A stretch of 64,000 nucleotides of DNA from Lentilitoribacter sp. Alg239-R112. GTDB taxonomy: Bacteria; Pseudomonadota; Alphaproteobacteria; Rhizobiales; Rhizobiaceae. Within the stretch, counting starts at the first letter, position 1, and every line of letters starts with the position of its first letter. Below the pieces are notes generated by a model. The model saw nothing but the letters and a program-made list of their open reading frames with translations, ran no database searches and was not told the DNA's origin. The stretch is taken from contig NZ_LS999833.1 of assembly GCF_900537175.1 (NCBI RefSeq), forward strand, positions 372,001 through 436,000, read 5' to 3'. A program made the position numbers and the translations under genes. Of this stretch, positions 28,056 to 35,778 are shown piece after piece.

Positions 28056-28579
28056 GGCGCAGTACCTTGAAATAGATCGGATATGTAAAGCTGGTGCCGC
28101 ACGACTTTGTTTTCATGTCTATTCATGAAGATCAGCCGAAATTTAAAATTCTTACCCTTTTTATCATCGGACAGGTGGTTTCTGATGCGCTTTGCAATCT
28201 GCTCTGCACTGTGCTTTTGCGTACCCTCATCTTGCAGCTTAATTAATCGCTCTGCACATGCCACAACATAGAGACTATCGTTCCAGCAAGGATTCCAGAA
28301 AATGCGGCGAAGCATCCTCACTATGCCGACGCGCGCTGGCCGTGGCCAAAATTCTTGCCAATCCTGACAAGTGTTGCCCGCCGCATCGAACACAGTAAAT
28401 TCAATTCTGGGTGACGGTGCAATCGAATCAAAAAATCGCCATGAGGGAATGAGAACAGGCAAGATCAATTGAAACGTTTTTACGATAGATCTGATCACAC
28501 TTGTGCCTTTAGCGATTCCGTTGTCATTACTATTCTTAAACTTGGCTGATATATCAATGGTGTAGGCATATTCATGCAC
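28052..28579 (-). CDS. Unrecognised protein coupled to the HTTM-like membrane protein
   Basis: 175 aa, soluble, basic, rich in Trp and Arg. It has no signal peptide and no recognised motif. The second half (about 95-160) alternates helix-like charged stretches with a beta-like RLIFMNRHENKVVRHQLY. It is the first gene of a two-gene operon with the HTTM-like protein; their ATGA overlap implies coupled expression. Function unknown. Confidence 0.65.
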   Translation of the reverse strand: MHEYAYTIDISAKFKNSNDNGIAKGTSVIRSIVKTFQLILPVLIPSWRFFDSIAPSPRIEFTVFDAAGNTCQDWQEFWPRPARVGIVRMLRRIFWNPCWNDSLYVVACAERLIKLQDEGTQKHSAEQIAKRIRNHLSDDKKGKNFKFRLIFMNRHENKVVRHQLYISDLFQGTAP

Positions 28580-28656
28580 GTTTTAAAACCTGCACTACGC
28601 TTTAACCTCACAAAAGTTTGACTGGAGAGAAACAGTATTTCAGGTTACTTTAAACC

Positions 28657-28998
28657 ATGCGCAGGTTGGGGATATTATTTTTGATGTTCTTTTTCGGACT
28701 GACTCACGTCTTGTCCGCAAGCAATTCCTATTTGGATATGGCTGAACCTGCCAATTATATATCAGACGCGCAATATTTGCAGATCATCACCACTGCATCT
28801 CAATCTTCGGATAAATGCTGTATTAAAAACGTTCTTGATGATACGCAGCAAAGCTCTACATGCCAAAATGACGCGAAATTTTTCAACCCTTCTGGCCTGC
28901 TCTTTATAGGACCAAAGGCGGAATGTATTCGCGCTATTCTAGCTGTTAAAACTCCAGATGCGCTTACAAGAGAGTTTCTCCGTCCTCCTATTGTTTGA
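28657..28998 (+). CDS. Small secreted protein of unknown function
   Basis: 113 aa. Residues 1-21 form a signal peptide (MRRLGILFLMFFFGLTHVLS). The mature part has four cysteines (CC near 53, C near 69 and C near 90) and ends with a short PPIV tail. It lies divergent from the HTTM pair and 50 bp before the L,D-transpeptidase gene. No family recognised. Confidence 0.6.
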   Translation: MRRLGILFLMFFFGLTHVLSASNSYLDMAEPANYISDAQYLQIITTASQSSDKCCIKNVLDDTQQSSTCQNDAKFFNPSGLLFIGPKAECIRAILAVKTPDALTREFLRPPIV

Positions 28999-29060
28999 AT
29001 GTAAGTTCGGTCGGTAAGTGCCGGCATTTTGTACATTCAATTTAATTCATGGAGAATATT

Positions 29061-29618
29061 ATGATCAAAAGACGATCGTTTGTTGCAGGAGCAATTGCCA
29101 CAGCAGCTATCCCTGCCCTGCCAGCATCGGCACATCACACAAAATTTAAGGTTGCGGACAAATTCAAGCCGCAAGAGGTCACATTTCGTGGCTATAGACG
29201 GGGGACGATTGTTGTCGATCCGAAAAACCATTTTCTTTATCTCGTTGAGCCATGGGGTAAGGCGCGCCGCTATGGTGTTGGCGTGGGTAAAGCTGGTTTG
29301 GAATTTCAAGGTGCGGCTGTCATTAAGCGCAAAGCTGAGTGGCCAAGCTGGACACCAACAAAGAACATGATCAAGCGCGAACCGCATAAATATGCCAGAT
29401 ATGCTGGCGGTGTTCCGGGCGGGCCGAAGAACCCCTTAGGTGCGCGTGCACTTTATCTCTATCAAGGCAATGTGGACACGTATTATCGCATTCACGGTAC
29501 AACCTCACCAAGATCAATCGGCCGCTCCGTCTCCAACGGCTGCATTCGCATGATTAATGAACATGTGATCGACCTATATGACCGCGTACCGCTGAACACC
29601 AAGGTTATTGTGCTTTAG
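29061..29618 (+). CDS. L,D-transpeptidase (YkuD domain), exported
   Basis: 185 aa. I choose ATG 29061, since GGAG lies at 29051-29054 and the upstream ATG at 29049 has no site. The N-terminus (MIKRRSFVAGAIATAAIPAL) is a signal peptide with twin arginines. The YkuD catalytic block is complete: HGTTSPRSIGRSVSNGCIRM with His and Cys. It forms 3-3 peptidoglycan cross-links or anchors proteins to the wall. Size and layout are those of the many small alphaproteobacterial L,D-transpeptidases. Confidence 0.9.
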   Translation: MIKRRSFVAGAIATAAIPALPASAHHTKFKVADKFKPQEVTFRGYRRGTIVVDPKNHFLYLVEPWGKARRYGVGVGKAGLEFQGAAVIKRKAEWPSWTPTKNMIKREPHKYARYAGGVPGGPKNPLGARALYLYQGNVDTYYRIHGTTSPRSIGRSVSNGCIRMINEHVIDLYDRVPLNTKVIVL

Positions 29619-29666
29619 ACACCTGCTCAGAGCTGCAACACCCAAATACAAACCACAATGGCCGAA

Positions 29667-29693
29667 AATAAGTCCCGAAAATCGGGGCTTATT
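29667..29693 (+). terminator. Candidate terminator hairpin after the L,D-transpeptidase gene
   Basis: An inverted repeat of about 12 bases per arm with one mismatch and a 3-base loop (arms AATAAGTCCCGA and TCGGGGCTTATT). It lies 49 bp after the L,D-transpeptidase stop. No long T run follows, so termination may be weak or Rho-assisted. Confidence 0.5.
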
Positions 29694-30259
29694 CTGGCAC
29701 AGCACCTTGCAAGGCTTACCGGTTAGATTGAAATCAAGTCCGCACCGTGCTTTCCGATAAACTACAATCATATGACCTAGATAGGTGATATCTAGAACTC
29801 ATTAATCTGCTTAATAGATACGTATCTTTAGACAAATTAAAAACGTCATCCAATATACAGTTGGTTACGCGAATGTCTGATTTTATACATAAAAATGAAA
29901 ATGGTGCCCCACACGAGGAACACCAATCAATAATATTAAAGACTTAATCCAAAGTGGGACACATTGGCATCACTGTTTTCATTGATGTTTTCGGAATTTG
30001 TGTCCCACTAATTTTAATATCATTCAAGTTCTTAATGATGTCGTTTGCCTCTAGATAAGTCGTATATATGTTATCTTCTAATCTGGCTCTTTTTGGAACT
30101 ACACATCCGACGTAAGTACTCTTGAGTATACGATTTTAGTAAAATGCGCACCACAAGACCCATTGAGTACCGAATGTAATACACAAAACAATTTGTGTCC
30201 CTAATTCGCTATTTTTCTAGACACAACTCTGTTTGTGGTTCATATAGCAATTACAAAAA
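29694..30259. other. Non-coding decayed segment with tRNA-like remnant and repeated motifs
   Basis: No convincing gene. At 29902-29915 the sequence TGGTGCCCCACACG matches, with one base missing, the 3' end of the tRNA-Thr fragment at 32656. The motif TTTGTGTCCCAC occurs at 29997-30008, shortened at 30192-30201, and inverted at 29954-29963. At 30181-30198 ACACAAA and TTTGTGT form a small inverted repeat. The segment looks like the left end of an old integrated element. Confidence 0.55.
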
Positions 30260-31447
30260 GTGTTGAGTCCCCAAAAAGGAAATTTCAAAACCTCAAACTC
30301 AATGGAGCTTAGATTGGCAAATAACGACTATGATGTATCAGAAGCCGTGGAATACCACTACGGCCAATTTCCACCGTCTGAGTTGGACTACAGTCGGCTT
30401 ATAGGACCTGCAACAAAGGCAGCAGAAGCTTTGGCAAGATATGATACAATGCTGAGGTCTTTGCACAATAGCGCGATTTTATTAGCACCTCTACGCAGTC
30501 AGGAAGCTTTGGTTTCGTCACGCATGGAAGGCACCATTTCCACGCTGGATGAAGTCTTGAGATATGAAGCCGACCATGAAGATACAACAGAACCGACTAC
30601 ATTTGAAACTCGTAGAGAAGCATTTGAAGTAGCCTTATTTGGTTTAGCAATGCGTTCGGCGCAAAATGCTATGCAAGATGGTCAACCACTATCAGAATCA
30701 TTGATTAAGATGGCCCATCAAGTGCTACTAAGCTCAGGTCGGGGAGCATCAAAGTCACCCGGTAAATATAAAACGGAACAGAACTACATAGGTGACGACA
30801 GGAAACGACAAGTACATTTCATTCCTATATCACCAGAACAGCTTGGTCCAGCAATGGAGGGACTAGTTTCCTACATAAATACAGATGATCAACTTCCTCT
30901 TATCGCAGCGGCTATATCACATGTTGAGTTCGAAGCTTTACATCCTTTCAAGGATGGTAATGGTCGTATCGGACGAATGCTTATCACTCTCTCCCTCTGG
31001 CAAAAGCAGGTAATCAGTGCGCCACATTTTTATGTCAGTGGATATTTAGAAGAACAAAAAGAACAATACATCGAAAGGATGCGACAAGTATCCCAAAACG
31101 GAGATTGGACAGGATGGTGCGAATTTTTTCTTCAAGCGTTAACCGAGCAAGCCCAACGTAACATGGACACCGCGACGCAAATCAATACGCTATATGAGGA
31201 TATGAAAAGTGTATTCCGCGAAAAACTTGCGTCACAATGGTGTATTGTCGCTCAAGATTTTATCTTTAGCCAACCGATATTCAGGAACAATCGTTTTACC
31301 CAAAGAAGTGGGATACCAAAACAGACAGCAGCAAAATTTACACGTACACTTGCGGAAGACGGTCTGCTAAGAGAACTCGTTCCAGCATCAGGAAGGCGCG
31401 CTGCACTATATTCTTTTGAGCCACTGATGGAAATTGTGAGAACATAA
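30260..31447 (+). CDS. Fic family AMP-transferase-type protein with N-terminal inhibitory helix
   Basis: 395 aa from GTG 30260; ATG 30302 (MELRLANNDY) is an alternative start with no better ribosome site. The Fic core motif HPFKDGNGRIGR lies at about residues 228-239. The inhibitory motif of class II Fic proteins (S-x-x-x-E-G) is at SSRMEG, about 86-91. The C-terminal 80 residues look like a winged-helix domain. Fic proteins transfer AMP or similar groups to hydroxyls of target proteins and some act as toxins. It lies alone in a probable mobile remnant. Confidence 0.88.
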   Translation: MLSPQKGNFKTSNSMELRLANNDYDVSEAVEYHYGQFPPSELDYSRLIGPATKAAEALARYDTMLRSLHNSAILLAPLRSQEALVSSRMEGTISTLDEVLRYEADHEDTTEPTTFETRREAFEVALFGLAMRSAQNAMQDGQPLSESLIKMAHQVLLSSGRGASKSPGKYKTEQNYIGDDRKRQVHFIPISPEQLGPAMEGLVSYINTDDQLPLIAAAISHVEFEALHPFKDGNGRIGRMLITLSLWQKQVISAPHFYVSGYLEEQKEQYIERMRQVSQNGDWTGWCEFFLQALTEQAQRNMDTATQINTLYEDMKSVFREKLASQWCIVAQDFIFSQPIFRNNRFTQRSGIPKQTAAKFTRTLAEDGLLRELVPASGRRAALYSFEPLMEIVRT

Positions 31448-31526
31448 AATCATAGAATAGCATTTCGAAACTCACCTCAAAATCAATCGCAATCTCTTCC
31501 ATGGTTGTGATGAGTTTCGAGTGAAC

Positions 31527-31574
31527 CTAACCCAATTCAAGGGCCGTAATCTAACCCAATTCAAGGGCCGTAAT
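31527..31574 (+). repeat. Perfect 24-bp tandem duplication at the head of the integrase relic
   Basis: A 24-bp unit starting CTAACCCAATTCAAGG occurs twice, head to tail, without mismatch. In the open frame it encodes LTQFKGRN twice. The unit length is a multiple of three, so the frame is kept. It is either a replication slip in the recombinase relic or a duplicated site. Confidence 0.95.
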
Positions 31575-31936
31575 AGTGACAACCCGACGGAGGTGGACAC
31601 CCCTGTTCTTCCAGCATTACAGGAAGTTATAGATCAGACTGATAAAGGGGAAACGAGCTTTATCAAGTCATCGCTGGGAACACCTTATACCGCCGAAAGC
31701 TTCGGCAACCTCTTCAGAGAAGCATGTGACAAAGCGGGACTATACCACAGCTCAGGACTTGGTCTTCGCTCAGGGGGTGCAACTCTTGCCGCTGAGAACG
31801 GTGCTACAGCAAAGCAGATGATGGCAATATTTGGTTGGTCAGACATTAAACATGCTGAACAATAGCTAGAGAGGCGCGTCGCAAGAAGCTTGCAGGAGAC
31901 TCTATTCACACTATCAATCTGGAGGGGACATCGTAA
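31575..31936 (+). pseudogene. Relic of a tyrosine recombinase (integrase) catalytic domain
   Basis: The plus strand reads TPVLPALQEVIDQTDKGETS, YTAESFGNLFREACDKAGL, then LGLRSGGATLAAENGATAKQ and MMAIFGWSDIKHAEQ. These match the C-terminal catalytic domain of phage-type integrases, where the family has HGLRKAGAT. The catalytic His before Leu-Arg is replaced by Gly. A stop follows at the place of the Tyr helix, and another frame then gives KKLAGDSIHTINLEG, the usual integrase tail. The N-terminal half is missing. Nonfunctional. Confidence 0.8.
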
Positions 31937-31943
31937 AACAACT

Positions 31944-32480
31944 TCAACGTTTTTTATCTGACAGAGCCAGCGCACGAAGGTGCAACAACCATAGCACAAA
32001 ACAGATTAAAACAATCGGCATTGTCTGGAATGCAGGTCCATGACGCGTAACCGTTATTGGTTCCGCGCTTCCATTGCAGTCTGCTGTGATTGTCTGTGGA
32101 ATCAAAGCATCCCAGATATGTTGGAAAGTAGAAATTATTAAGAATAAGCAGACCAAAGCCACTGGTAGGGAAATCATAACGTTCCATGTTGGTTTCCCAT
32201 GCTTCAATCGAAATATGTTTTCTCCATCCACCCTTTTTCTGCAAGTTGGTATAACCAGCAATGCCGCAGTCAGCATCGATACACCTGCCCATGGTAATGC
32301 AAAGTAATAGGCTTGATATATAGGAATGCCAAGGCTATCGCACTGCCAGTGCGGAGCATGCCACTGCGGGGCGATGATGATGTCCAAAACACTAGCAGGA
32401 AGTGGCAACCACATGAGAAGACTGCCAAGCAGCCAGTAAATCAATGGCCTATCGGACGTAGTCCATAAATATTTTAGCAA
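31944..32480 (-). CDS. Hypothetical multi-span membrane protein
   Basis: 178 aa with four likely membrane segments (about residues 12-34, 55-78, 101-122 and 150-170) and a Cys/Trp-rich external loop with WHAPHWQCDSLG. It is on the strand opposite to the integrase relic. No family recognised. The composition fits a real membrane protein rather than a chance frame. Confidence 0.55.
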   Translation of the reverse strand: MLKYLWTTSDRPLIYWLLGSLLMWLPLPASVLDIIIAPQWHAPHWQCDSLGIPIYQAYYFALPWAGVSMLTAALLVIPTCRKRVDGENIFRLKHGKPTWNVMISLPVALVCLFLIISTFQHIWDALIPQTITADCNGSAEPITVTRHGPAFQTMPIVLICFVLWLLHLRALALSDKKR

Positions 32481-32879
32481 GCAACACCCGATGCTGGATT
32501 GATTTCACTCGAAGACACACCATATGATTGCGCTAAAATTAAGACAATGAAGACGCCGATTTTACCAATTTGTGTCCCACTTTTTCGCGCCCTACCAGAA
32601 AGCGGGACACAAAATCATTGCAACATACTGAGAAATAAGGGGAAGAATTTTTAGCTGGTGCCCCCACACGGACTCGAACCGCGGACCTACTGATTACAAA
32701 TTAGCAGGCAATGCGCCTAAGTCATTGATTTTAAACAATCTAGTTTGGCTAACCTACCCTAAAACCGCTCTATATAGATCAATAGTTTACGGAATTAATT
32801 GGCTAACCGTTGGTTGTTCATTTCCCCATTTTTCTCGCGGTGTGGATAACTCCCCTCTTACATATGGAGAATATTAGTC
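32481..32879. other. Intergenic junction between decayed element and prophage
   Basis: No gene seen. It holds TTTGTGTCCCAC at 32569-32580, an inverted GGGACACAAA at 32604-32613, and the tRNA-Thr 3' fragment listed separately. From 32700 on the sequence departs from any tRNA, which is expected at a phage attachment junction. Confidence 0.6.
32656..32700 (-). other. Orphan 3' part of tRNA-Thr (TGT); candidate prophage left attachment site
   Basis: Read on the minus strand it gives the anticodon loop TTTGTAA, the 3' anticodon stem, the variable loop, the T arm with GGTTCGAGTCC and an acceptor strand ending GGGGGCACCA. The 5' half (D arm and 5' acceptor) is missing, so this is not a working tRNA. 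Such a fragment, with the 3' end facing away from the prophage, is what remains at the junction after integration into the 3' part of a tRNA gene. The restored tRNA should lie beyond the right edge. Confidence 0.75.
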
Positions 32880-33005
32880 ATGAAGCAGGGATTGATTTGC
32901 CTATCTGTGTTCTTGGCATTCACAGCGTTCAACATTCTTTTTATGTACGCAATGTTTAAATACCCGTGGCTATTAGCGCTACTGGGTCCGATTGAGCAAT
33001 TTTAG
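32880..33005 (+). CDS. Small membrane peptide, 41 aa
   Basis: Opens MKQGLICLSVFLAFTAFN and ends GPIEQF: one membrane segment filling most of the peptide. GGAG lies about 9 bases upstream of ATG 32880. It is the first of an array of small plus-strand genes at the left end of the prophage. Function unknown. Confidence 0.5.
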   Translation: MKQGLICLSVFLAFTAFNILFMYAMFKYPWLLALLGPIEQF

Positions 33006-33083
33006 AAATGGACATGAAACAACCCCACCCAAAGGTGGGAATCTATTCAACAACAATCGAAAATGGAAGTTGAGGAGTAAGTG

Positions 33084-33314
33084 ATGGACAGTTTCAAAAT
33101 GAACACATCAAATTCTGAAATTAACGATTTTAAAAATGAGGTAGCCGAATTGAGCGCCGAAGTCGCCAGATTGAGAGAAGGGATATATCCTTTGGAACGT
33201 CAAAGTGTACCCACTCCCCAATTCCCATCGCAACAATATATGTCGATATGTGGTTGCCCTTTCGGAACTGTTTGCGCGAATTCAGCTTGCCCGCACCGCC
33301 CAATAATTACGTAA
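33084..33314 (+). CDS. Small prophage protein with coiled coil and Cys cluster
   Basis: 76 aa from ATG 33084, with GAGGAG just upstream. Residues about 10-35 form a heptad-like helix (NEVAELSAEVARLREGI). The C-terminus has four cysteines in CGCPFGTVCANSACPH, which may bind metal. The leader at 33055-33074 is repeated exactly before the next gene. Unknown function. Confidence 0.55.
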   Translation: MDSFKMNTSNSEINDFKNEVAELSAEVARLREGIYPLERQSVPTPQFPSQQYMSICGCPFGTVCANSACPHRPIIT

Positions 33315-33346
33315 ATCGAAAATGGAAGTTGAGAAAGGATAAGTGA

Positions 33347-33619
33347 ATGAGTGATCGAACCGAATTACTTGAACGTTTAAAATCGCCTTGTGAGATATAC
33401 GTTCACTGGGGTGCGCCTCCGCGTGACTCACCACATAAATTCTACAAATACGTAGGGCTAACAGAGTGGGGTGAAGCGACAGACGACGACCTGCTTACCA
33501 TCTATTTTGTGTCTGATCTTACGGATGAATGGGTGATGTCACACATAAAGACACAAAACAGTGTGGTGTTTTTAAAGGGGCTAATCCCCAACCAACCCAA
33601 TATGGAAACTAAGGAGTAA
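33347..33619 (+). CDS. Hypothetical prophage protein, 90 aa
   Basis: Acidic, soluble, with no recognised motif. It is preceded by the same 20-bp leader as the previous gene (33314-33333) and an AAGGA site. Part of the plus-strand small-gene array. Function unknown. Confidence 0.6.
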   Translation: MSDRTELLERLKSPCEIYVHWGAPPRDSPHKFYKYVGLTEWGEATDDDLLTIYFVSDLTDEWVMSHIKTQNSVVFLKGLIPNQPNMETKE

Positions 33620-33624
33620 GAGAG

Positions 33625-33840
33625 ATGATAGGTGATCAAGGAATTCGTGGATTACTTAAAAGTAGCGGTAGATGGGTAGTCGTGGCTCGTTGGGACTGTG
33701 AAGGTGCGGAGTACGACGCCGCAGGATGGCTTGAGAAGATGTCCTATGCAACGCCTCCGGCTGTAATTTACATGCCCGGCGGTAGCGTAGTTTATACTGA
33801 TCAATTTGCAGCGTTTTCAGAAGCTAATGATATTATCTAA
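33625..33840 (+). CDS. Hypothetical prophage protein, 71 aa
   Basis: Starts 5 bp after the previous stop, so it is co-transcribed and probably co-translated. Has an alternating hydrophobic pattern with two glycine turns (MPGGSVVY) that suggests a small beta-rich fold. Unknown function. Confidence 0.6.
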   Translation: MIGDQGIRGLLKSSGRWVVVARWDCEGAEYDAAGWLEKMSYATPPAVIYMPGGSVVYTDQFAAFSEANDII

Positions 33841-33960
33841 CCCCACCCCAACACATATAGGATTAAGAGGCTTGAAGCTCACAAACGAACGACAAAGTAC
33901 TTTGTGTCTCAAAATCGAACAAAATTGCACCACAAACACATAGAGATAGGAGCCTCGAAG

Positions 33961-34146
33961 ATGAATGATAATTTAGTCGATAACTTCCCTGAACTAGATG
34001 ACGACCAGCTAAAGCAAAACTTCGACAACGCCTTAATGAGTTGGGAAAACGCATTAGATGAAGCTGATCGCTACGAGAAGCTAACTAATTCTATTGAAGT
34101 AGCAATTGAATTCAGGCGCAAATTAAACGCGCGTCTTAGCAAGTAG
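33961..34146 (+). CDS. Hypothetical helical prophage protein, 61 aa
   Basis: ATG 33961 chosen because TAGGAG lies shortly upstream; the frame is open from 33904 but without a site. It is almost wholly helical and charged (LDDDQLKQNFDNALMSWENA), so it is probably an oligomerising or inhibitor-type small protein. Unknown function. Confidence 0.6.
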   Translation: MNDNLVDNFPELDDDQLKQNFDNALMSWENALDEADRYEKLTNSIEVAIEFRRKLNARLSK

Positions 34147-34163
34147 AGATAGGAGAAGAGAGA

Positions 34164-34373
34164 ATGAATTACTTTAAACACGGCGGGCTACTTATCGATA
34201 TTGACGAAGTGCTGGCGGTAGAGTCCTTACCCCAAAGGCCAGATGGCGGGCCACCTTATCACTCGGCGGGGCAAGTCTTCTATAAAAATGGAACTAGCAT
34301 TGAGACGAGTTTTGAATTCGCGGAAGCGTTTCACAAAGCAGTCTCGAGTCACACGATTACCCAGAGGGCCTAG
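34164..34373 (+). CDS. Hypothetical prophage protein, 69 aa
   Basis: Soluble, no motif. Opens with MNYFKHGGLLIDIDEVLAVE, a short beta hairpin pattern, and ends in a helix. GGAG precedes the start. A member of the small-gene array. Confidence 0.58.
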   Translation: MNYFKHGGLLIDIDEVLAVESLPQRPDGGPPYHSAGQVFYKNGTSIETSFEFAEAFHKAVSSHTITQRA

Positions 34374-34405
34374 AGATAAACCTTATAAGATAGAAAGACA
34401 CGAAA

Positions 34406-34711
34406 ATGAGTAAGGAACTAGAAAAAAAAATAAGCTCTGTTTTGACAGGACTTGCAAAGGCATTCGATGACGAACTTGAAAATGAAACCGAAGAGGACTT
34501 AGAAAAGAGTTGGTTCTTTAAATTTGATGAAACAGCCAAGCCTCACGTCAATCTTTATAATTTCTACGACATGCTAAAACTCTACGGTTCCCATTGCAGA
34601 CGATGGGAAGAAAAGCACAACGGAAGCATGTGTGTCGTTGAACGCGTGAGAGACAAATATCTCTTACCAAAGATCAAAGAATTTGCCGAACAATCTGGCA
34701 TGACTTCTTAA
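34406..34711 (+). CDS. Hypothetical acidic prophage protein, 101 aa
   Basis: Highly acidic N-terminal half (residues 15-35, DDELENETEEDLEKS) followed by a basic C-terminal half with a conserved-looking HCRRWEEKHN segment. Such charge polarity occurs in DNA mimics, but that is speculation. Preceded by an AGAAAGA-type site. Unknown function. Confidence 0.6.
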   Translation: MSKELEKKISSVLTGLAKAFDDELENETEEDLEKSWFFKFDETAKPHVNLYNFYDMLKLYGSHCRRWEEKHNGSMCVVERVRDKYLLPKIKEFAEQSGMTS

Positions 34712-34728
34712 GATAGAAAGGAAAGACT

Positions 34729-35052
34729 ATGAGCAAGGCAGTATCAATCGCACATGATCTAGATGGATTAGCCCCAAAAGACATGGCTTACAGCATCAAC
34801 AAAATGATGGTTGAGATAACGCCTTTGCGCATTGGCTCCATGGTTTCAGTGAATGAAAAGCACCCAAATCACAAAGACTTTCAAGGCGCGTTTATCGTCA
34901 CTCGACTTGATTGGGATTATCGCGGAGATGGACGTTTGAATATCTCAATCGCAAGCGAGAAAGATATCCATATGGATCATCCCAGTTTTGATGGGTTCAC
35001 CGTTGATGATCTAGACCCAATGCCGCAAAATATCGGCGGAACAATTTTGTAA
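34729..35052 (+). CDS. Hypothetical prophage protein, 107 aa
   Basis: Soluble protein with a probable small beta domain (residues 35-75) and no recognised family. GAAAGGAAAG precedes ATG 34729. Last of the plus-strand array; it converges with the late-region genes on the minus strand 20 bp further. Confidence 0.6.
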   Translation: MSKAVSIAHDLDGLAPKDMAYSINKMMVEITPLRIGSMVSVNEKHPNHKDFQGAFIVTRLDWDYRGDGRLNISIASEKDIHMDHPSFDGFTVDDLDPMPQNIGGTIL

Positions 35053-35071
35053 ATAACTAAGGGAGATAAAA

Positions 35072-35335
35072 TTAAGCAGGCGCACAATGCACCCTGCCCC
35101 TAATAGGATTGTAGTGATAACGACCGCCACGCACATAGATCAATGCAATCCTGTAGTTTCTCCATGTGGTGAAATCTAGTTTAATCTCAGAACGCCTAAT
35201 ACCATATTTGATAATAAGCTTTTCAATAGCTTGTTCAGCCCATTTTTCTTGCTCAATATTAAAGGCTTCAACATCTGAATGCGAACCTTCTGCAAAATAC
35301 CCTTCCGGTTTAAATACATGGTCAAGATCATTCAT
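35072..35335 (-). CDS. Hypothetical prophage protein, 87 aa
   Basis: Contains a helix (about residues 25-47) and a basic beta-like C-terminus (IYVRGGRYHYNPIRGRVH). Overlaps the zinc-ribbon-like gene upstream by 8 bases. Distal end of the minus-strand operon. Unknown function. Confidence 0.55.
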   Translation of the reverse strand: MNDLDHVFKPEGYFAEGSHSDVEAFNIEQEKWAEQAIEKLIIKYGIRRSEIKLDFTTWRNYRIALIYVRGGRYHYNPIRGRVHCAPA

Positions 35336-35522
35336 AGTTTGGGCTTATCGTACCGTTATTGCGGCTTCCGCAATCATCACAACGATACTTTTGATTGATA
35401 ATAGACTTATCACGCGGTTGACTGGCTAGATCAATTTCACGCCCTCTCCGACAATTGGCGCACCAGGCATAAATAGACCAACCCGCATCTCGCAGTTTTC
35501 CATATGTATCGTAGGATAACAA
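35328..35522 (-). CDS. Small zinc-ribbon-like prophage protein
   Basis: 64 aa, TTG start. Two Cys pairs, CANC near 21-24 and CDDC near 48-51, are spaced as in a zinc ribbon. Such proteins occur in rhizobial phages, with no known role. The start is weakly supported because the only upstream site is GGAAC. Confidence 0.5.
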   Translation of the reverse strand: MLSYDTYGKLRDAGWSIYAWCANCRRGREIDLASQPRDKSIINQKYRCDDCGSRNNGTISPNYE

Positions 35523-35610
35523 TTATTAGTTCCGTGGTTTAATTAATACGGAACATAATGTGAACATATTGTGAGAGTCAAGGAACTATATCGTATCATA
35601 TGATAAGGTA

Positions 35611-35778
35611 TTATCTTAGTTTATCAGGCGCTCTAAATTGAAGGCATGATAAACCTTGCTGCAATAGTGCTAGTAGTTCGTTTGCATCTTTGAAGGTGTA
35701 TTCGTTATCATTAATGGATAATCTGAACTGAACGCCTTTATCTGGAGTTGGTTTGACTTTAAACACGGGACTAGTCAT
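35611..35778 (-). CDS. Small prophage protein, 55 aa
   Basis: Opens MTSPVFKVKPTPDKGVQFRL and ends APDKLR. It starts inside the stop of the metallophosphoesterase gene (ATGA overlap), so it should be translated by coupling. Fold: likely beta hairpins then a helix. Unknown function. Confidence 0.55.
   Translation of the reverse strand: MTSPVFKVKPTPDKGVQFRLSINDNEYTFKDANELLALLQQGLSCLQFRAPDKLR

Noticed and set aside
32656..32760. Complete tRNA gene
   Set aside because: The 5' half (acceptor and D arm) is absent after the anticodon loop, so it is only a fragment.
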